Origin: SVTX01 sp045658225
GTDB taxonomy: Bacteria > Bacillota > Clostridia > Oscillospirales > CAG-272
Length of the DNA stretch: 17,371 bases
Reading direction: 5' to 3'
Assembly (NCBI GenBank): GCA_045658225.1
Contig: JAZOUO010000011.1
Span: 1 to 17,371 of the forward strand
Part shown: piece after piece, positions 13,914-17,371 of the stretch
How the letters are laid out: the number at the start of each line of letters is the position of its first letter
Numbering within the stretch: position 1 is the stretch's first letter
Translations under genes and position numbers: made by a program
Notes under the pieces: generated by a model
The model's database searches: none
Told to the model about the DNA's origin: nothing
Seen by the model: the letters and a program-made list of their open reading frames with translations, nothing else

Positions 13914-14549
13914 ATGAGCTTTACTAAAAAAATTATCCGAGTTGTTTGTCTGTCTCTTGCGGTTGCATTGCTTTTGTCTTGCGTATGTGTGATGTCGGGC
14001 TGCTCGAATAAAGCTCCCGAGATTGACTCGATAAGAGATAGAATAATATATCTTATTGAGGGCTCAAAGCAGATAAACGAGATATATTTTGGCGGGGGGC
14101 TTCCCGTCTACGTGCGTGACAGTGACTTGTCCAAGGAAAGCTTTGTGTATATCGGTCAGCAGAACAAGGGCTATGAGAAGGTCATGGAGGTATCTCCGTA
14201 TCTTATGCTTGACGAGATGAAGGAGGCAACGCAAAGAATTTATTCGTCTGCTTACTGCGAGCAACTTTTTGAGAGCTGCTTTGACGGAGTGGTAGTTGAA
14301 GGAGTGACGCTTCTTGAATACGTTGAGATAAGCGAATGGCTTTATCAGAGCACTGCGAGAGACGTCCTTGTCAAGAACGAGAGAATATATCTTTACGATA
14401 CTATGAAGATTGTGCGTCCGTCAAATGAGGAGTATATCAATATTGAGATTGAGAGCTATCTTATTTCAAATCCCGATAAAATTGAGATAGACAGGCTCGG
14501 ATTTGCTTTTGAGGACGGAAACTGGTATCTTGACACCCCCACGTATTGA
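13914..14549 (+). CDS. Putative lipoprotein of unknown function
   Basis: I do not recognise this family. The 211-aa product begins with a positively charged N-terminus (MSFTKKIIR) and a hydrophobic stretch to about residue 28, followed by cysteines in lipobox-like contexts, LLLSC (C23) and VMSGC (C30). C30 is followed by a Ser/Asn/Lys-rich linker and is the more likely acylated residue. The rest (residues 35-211) is soluble and Glu/Tyr-rich, for example RIIYLIEGSKQINEIYFGGG, FVYIGQQNKGYEKV and the closing FEDGNWYLDTPTY. An AGAGGA site inside the end of gyrA serves ATG 13914, three bases after the gyrA stop, so it should be translated with gyrA. The next gene begins 8 bp after its stop. Export and membrane anchoring are inferred from the N-terminus. 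Confidence 0.85.
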   Translation: MSFTKKIIRVVCLSLAVALLLSCVCVMSGCSNKAPEIDSIRDRIIYLIEGSKQINEIYFGGGLPVYVRDSDLSKESFVYIGQQNKGYEKVMEVSPYLMLDEMKEATQRIYSSAYCEQLFESCFDGVVVEGVTLLEYVEISEWLYQSTARDVLVKNERIYLYDTMKIVRPSNEEYINIEIESYLISNPDKIEIDRLGFAFEDGNWYLDTPTY

Positions 14550-14557
14550 GGTGAGAT

Positions 14558-15085
14558 ATGTATAAAAAAATACCTAAAACAAAAAAGGTTGCGGCGTCAA
14601 TATTTGTGATGGTGCTTATAGCGTTTGGAATTTACGGATTTTCGCTTGGCAGTATGCAGCTTTTGCCCGCGCCTGTGATAGCGCAGTTTTTTGGAGTTGT
14701 ATTTTTGGTGACGGGAATTTATATTTACTCCACAAACGTACTTAAAGAAATGGTGTATCAGATCACACCCACCGAGCGAGAGGTGACGGACGAGGAATTA
14801 GCAATCTGCGGTCCTCGCGTAAAGTATGATTTTATTGTGGCGCAGCATAAGGCTATACGTGACGTTGTTATGTGTTGCGTGGGGCTTGACGAGGTTAAGA
14901 GCGCGGTTGAGGTTAATAGGCTTAACCGAGCAGAGTATAGAAAAAAGGATAAGAAGAAAAAGCGTTATTCTTATGATACTCAGTTTGCGCCGTCAAGACA
15001 GCTACGTGTGGAGATAAATGATGATACGGTGGTTTTTTTGACGTATGATGAGGAGCTGATGGGACTTCTTAATAAGAAGTTTTAG
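14558..15085 (+). CDS. Two-TM membrane protein with a cytoplasmic, possibly PH-like domain
   Basis: Function is not recognised. The 175-aa product has a basic N-terminus (MYKKIPKTKK) and two hydrophobic helices, roughly residues 11-31 and 38-60, separated by a short loop, which predicts both ends in the cytoplasm. The C-terminal 110 residues are charged and strand-like, with a lysine-rich patch (KKDKKKKR). They end in DTVVFLTYDEELMGLL, a pattern like bacterial membrane-anchored PH-like/YcxB proteins; that likeness is from memory and weak. The ribosome binding site GAGGTGAG (14550-14557 region) overlaps the end of the lipoprotein gene, and ATG 14558 is 8 bp after its stop, so the two are coupled. 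The final codons form a hairpin ACTTCTT-AAT-AAGAAGT (15064-15080), and repeat copy C begins 15 bp after the stop. Confidence 0.85.
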   Translation: MYKKIPKTKKVAASIFVMVLIAFGIYGFSLGSMQLLPAPVIAQFFGVVFLVTGIYIYSTNVLKEMVYQITPTEREVTDEELAICGPRVKYDFIVAQHKAIRDVVMCCVGLDEVKSAVEVNRLNRAEYRKKDKKKKRYSYDTQFAPSRQLRVEINDDTVVFLTYDEELMGLLNKKF

Positions 15086-15100
15086 TAAGAATTCTTTATG

Positions 15101-15414
15101 ATACTTTCTGCCAATAGCTGCAGAAAGTATCCAAAGAAAGCCACAAAGGGAGAGAGGTTGCGATTCCTCTCTCCCTTTTGAAACCCTCTCACGCAAACGC
15201 TTGCGAGTTTGCAAGCAAACTCGTCTAACAAGTGGAGTATGTAGGAACTATTACGTTATCGTGTGCCGCAGGCACACAGGGGATGGGGTATTCTTAAAGG
15301 GGAAGGGGGTCGTTCGATGCTCGTAGAGCAAATTTTTCGGTAGAAAAATTAGAACACCCTTCCACTTTAAGCGGTCTTCTTTGGTGACTTTCTGGGGCTG
15401 GTGCCAGAAAGTCA
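15101..15414. repeat. Modular foldback repeat, copy C
   Basis: This 314-bp copy fills the gap between convergent genes. Modules in order: left terminal hairpin ATACTTTCTGC/GCAGAAAGTAT (15101-15130); stem AAAGGGAGAGAGG/CCTCTCTCCCTTT with a short loop, which replaces the larger branched stem of A and B; core hairpins GAGTTTGC-AA-GCAAACTC and GTGTGCC-GCA-GGCACAC in the same orientation as B; 15-bp arms CTTAAAGGGGAAGGG (15293-15307) and CCCTTCCACTTTAAG (15357-15371) with one mismatch, enclosing TGCTC-GTA-GAGCA and AATTTTTC-GGTA-GAAAAATT; right terminal hairpin TGACTTTCTGG/CCAGAAAGTCA (15385-15414). No coding sequence is seen. Confidence 0.86.
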
Positions 15415-15430
15415 CATAGAAAAACATAGG

Positions 15431-15465
15431 GTTAAAAAGGGAGAGTTGATACCAACTCTCCCTTT
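15431..15465 (-). terminator. Rho-independent terminator of carB-dapF
   Basis: A perfect 13-bp stem AAAGGGAGAGTTG/CAACTCTCCCTTT (15436-15448, 15453-15465) with a 4-nt loop is followed, read on the minus strand, by TTTTTAAC. It begins four bases after the dapF stop. The arms resemble the AAAGGGAGAG stem of repeat copy C, so the repeat may have supplied or copied this terminator. Confidence 0.88.
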
Positions 15466-15469
15466 GAAG

Positions 15470-16318
15470 TTAGATTTTCTTCGAGCCTTCAAACGAAAGC
15501 ACTGCATTACCTGTGAGGGTGACGTTATCCTCAGACACGTTAACGACGAGGTCGCCACCGCGAGTCTTAACCGTAATATCACTACCCATATCACACAAAC
15601 CGCGCTTTACGGCCGCAACCGCCGCCGCGCACGCGCCCGTACCGCAAGCAAGAGTCTCGCCCGCACCTCTTTCCCAGACACGCATCTTTATCGTGCGGCT
15701 ATTTACCACACGGATAAACTCCGTATTAGTTCTGTCGGGGAATATAGGAGCGTATTCAAATTCGGGACCAACCTTTTCCATATCAATATCGTCAACTCTG
15801 TCGGAGAAAACTACCGCGTGGAGATTTCCAAGACCGAGACAGGTGACGTTATAGTCATTGCCACCGATATTTACTGAGGCGTCAACTATCTCGCCGTCAC
15901 AGTTGCCCTTGAGAGTCGTAGGAATCTTGTCAGCAGAGAACTCGTATGCACCAACGTCAACGGTGACAGAGCCTACCTCGCCGCCCGAGAGTATTGCGTG
16001 GACGTCACGAGGACCACTCCAGGTGTCGATAGTCATATCTGTGACCTCAACTATACCTGTGTCATAGAGATACTTTGCAACGCAACGAAGCGCGTTTGCG
16101 GCAAGCTTGCCCTCACTTCCGTCGCTGTTGAATATTCTCATCTTGGCGTCGCTGTGAGAGGAACGCTCAACGAGGAGAAGTCCGTCAGCACCGATGCCTG
16201 TGTGTCTGTTGCAAAGCTGGAGAGCCAAGGATTCGGGGCAACGGATTGCGCCGTCGCGGTTGTCGATAAGAATGTAGTCGTTTCCGAGTGTTTCCATCTT
16301 GTAGAACTTGAGATTCAT
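15470..16318 (-). other. dapF: DapF domain of the fusion, lacking the first catalytic cysteine
   Basis: This 282-residue segment is full length for diaminopimelate epimerase, which interconverts LL- and meso-diaminopimelate for lysine and peptidoglycan. It keeps METLGNDYILID, the second-cysteine motif ERGAGETLACGTGAC (Cys225 in domain numbering, equivalent to Cys217 of H. influenzae) and FPDRTNTEF. The first motif, normally C-G-N-G-x-R-C after NADGSE, reads AANALRC after NSDGSEGKL. The codon at 16100-16102 on the minus strand is GCC (Ala), at domain residue 73, exactly the Cys73 position. The usual GNPH is GNLH here (GLGNLHAVVF). The two-base cysteine mechanism is established for the family; whether this variant is active is unknown. 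Confidence 0.85.
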
Positions 16319-17371
16319 TCTTTCGTCTCTCATGTTGTTGAGGTCAACAAGCTCGGTGTTATATTCGCTCCATCTGCCTGCAACTGCATCTGCCAATGCG
16401 TTTGCAGTATCAATAGCAGTAAGAACTGCGGTGTTAAGCTGAATAGCCTTTCTGCGGAGCGCGATAAAATCGTCAAGAGTGTTGTCTACAAGCGCGCCTG
16501 TGTAAATGATGTAGCTAATCTTGTTAGCTTCCATAAGGTTGAATACGTCGTCGCTGTCGCCTACGTTGGGAACAACCGTTACGTCGATACCGAGTCTGCC
16601 GATAGCAGCCGCTGTACCGCTTGTAGCATAGAGTGTCATACCGAGGTCGAAGAACTTCTTTGCAACCGATACGATGTCATCGTAGTCATGATCGTCAACA
16701 GAGAGGAATACGCCAACGTCACCGTGCTTTTCGGGATCGTTGATCTTAAAGCCTGCGGCGATGATACCCTTATAGATTGCCTCGTTAAGAGTCTTACCGA
16801 TACCGAGAACCTCACCTGTGGACTTCATTTCCGGGCCGAGCTGTGTATTTACGTCATTAAGCTTTTCAAACGAGAATACGGGAACCTTAACTGCATAGTA
16901 AGGAGGAACCTTGTAAAGACCTGTGCCAAAGCCGAGGTTTGCAAGCTTCTTGCCAATCATAACCTTGGATGCCAAGTCAACCATAGGAACGTCTGTTACC
17001 TTACTGATGTAGGGAATTGTTCTGGACGCGCGGGGGTTAACCTCGATAACGTAAAGCTCGTTGTTGTATATAAGGTACTGAATGTTTACAAGACCCTTTG
17101 TACCGAGTCTGAGCGCAAGAGTTGTAGAGCAGTCGATAATCTTCTGGCGCATAGCGTCTGTGAGATTGTAGGGAGGATATACCGCAATAGAGTCACCCGA
17201 GTGAATACCTGCTCTCTCAATATGCTCCATAATACCGGGGATAAGAACGTCCTCGCCGTCGCTGATAACGTCTACCTCAAGCTCTGTACCCTGCATGTAC
17301 TTGTCAACGAGAACGGGGTTTTCGATGCCTGTGGAGAGAATCTTATCCATGTATTCGATAATATCCTTATC
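15470..17371 (-). CDS. carB-dapF: Carbamoyl-phosphate synthase large chain (C-terminal part) fused in frame to diaminopimelate epimerase
   Basis: One uninterrupted minus-strand frame encodes the C-terminal part of CarB and then a complete DapF; the 5' end lies outside the window (the frame is open to base 17371). CarB makes carbamoyl phosphate for pyrimidine and arginine synthesis. The visible part is the second ATP-grasp unit (VPDVL-type VLVDKYMQGTELEVDVISDG, IPGIMEHIERAGIHSGDS, YVIEVNPRASRTIPYISK, LGPEMKSTGEVLG) and the C-terminal MGS-like allosteric domain (about residues 215-330 from ATG 17350: DVGVFLSVDDHDYDD, GMTLYATSGTAAAI, LTAIDTANALADAV). CarB's usual last residues, here NTELVDLNNM, are followed by RDER and then MNLKFYKMETLGNDY, the normal DapF start, with no stop between. 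The internal ATG at 16316-16318 has only a weak purine-rich stretch upstream (GAGAGACGAAAG). This looks like a real fusion, though a lost stop codon or a sequencing error cannot be excluded. Confidence 0.85.
   Translation of the reverse strand, partial: DKDIIEYMDKILSTGIENPVLVDKYMQGTELEVDVISDGEDVLIPGIMEHIERAGIHSGDSIAVYPPYNLTDAMRQKIIDCSTTLALRLGTKGLVNIQYLIYNNELYVIEVNPRASRTIPYISKVTDVPMVDLASKVMIGKKLANLGFGTGLYKVPPYYAVKVPVFSFEKLNDVNTQLGPEMKSTGEVLGIGKTLNEAIYKGIIAAGFKINDPEKHGDVGVFLSVDDHDYDDIVSVAKKFFDLGMTLYATSGTAAAIGRLGIDVTVVPNVGDSDDVFNLMEANKISYIIYTGALVDNTLDDFIALRRKAIQLNTAVLTAIDTANALADAVAGRWSEYNTELVDLNNMRDERMNLKFYKMETLGNDYILIDNRDGAIRCPESLALQLCNRHTGIGADGLLLVERSSHSDAKMRIFNSDGSEGKLAANALRCVAKYLYDTGIVEVTDMTIDTWSGPRDVHAILSGGEVGSVTVDVGAYEFSADKIPTTLKGNCDGEIVDASVNIGGNDYNVTCLGLGNLHAVVFSDRVDDIDMEKVGPEFEYAPIFPDRTNTEFIRVVNSRTIKMRVWERGAGETLACGTGACAAAVAAVKRGLCDMGSDITVKTRGGDLVVNVSEDNVTLTGNAVLSFEGSKKI

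Noticed and set aside
15401..15877. 158-codon plus-strand frame opposite dapF
   Set aside because: An antisense shadow of the dapF domain; its composition follows dapF codon use.

Overview
The window is the replication-origin region of a low-to-mid GC Bacillota chromosome, most probably an uncultured, gut-type member of the class Clostridia. This rests on dnaA-dnaN-recF-remB-gyrB-gyrA on one strand, a dnaA-dnaN intergenic origin with TTTTCCACA boxes and a DnaA-trio, purine-rich ribosome binding sites, and a RemB (YaaB/DUF370) gene between recF and gyrB. I cannot fix family or genus from the sequence alone.

Layout. 1-661: 3' part of rplA (ribosomal protein L1), closed by a strong terminator. 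749-1968: a single-gene unit with its own promoter and terminator, encoding an unrecognised 384-aa Trp/Tyr-rich protein. 2151-3708: an extended -10 promoter and dnaA. 3709-4288: oriC, with DnaA boxes, a six-trio DnaA-trio, a GC-rich foldback and a palindromic dnaN leader. 4289-7312: dnaN, recF and remB. 7357-9306: gyrB. 9933-11322: mreC and mreD, which overlap. 11358-15085: gyrA, then tightly coupled genes for a putative lipoprotein and a two-TM protein of unknown function. 15470-17371: on the opposite strand, a partial carB reading in frame into a complete dapF.

The three long gaps (recF-remB, gyrB-mreC, and the convergent gap before dapF) are filled by copies of one modular foldback repeat of about 310-460 bp. 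It has hairpin-shaped terminal inverted repeats and several internal hairpins whose stems differ between copies with pairing preserved. The core segment of the first copy is inverted relative to the other two. I do not recognise this family.

The points most worth attention are: (1) an apparent CarB-DapF fusion; (2) replacement by alanine, inside that DapF domain, of the first catalytic cysteine (Cys73 position), with the second cysteine kept; (3) the covarying foldback family with an inverted core; (4) a perfect inverted pair of DnaA boxes upstream of mreC, 6 kb from oriC; (5) mreCD between gyrB and gyrA; (6) rplA pointing toward the origin, where rpmH/rnpA would normally diverge. The replication genes supply initiator, clamp, gap-repair loader and gyrase; mreCD links the locus to cell-wall elongation, and dapF to meso-diaminopimelate supply for peptidoglycan and lysine.
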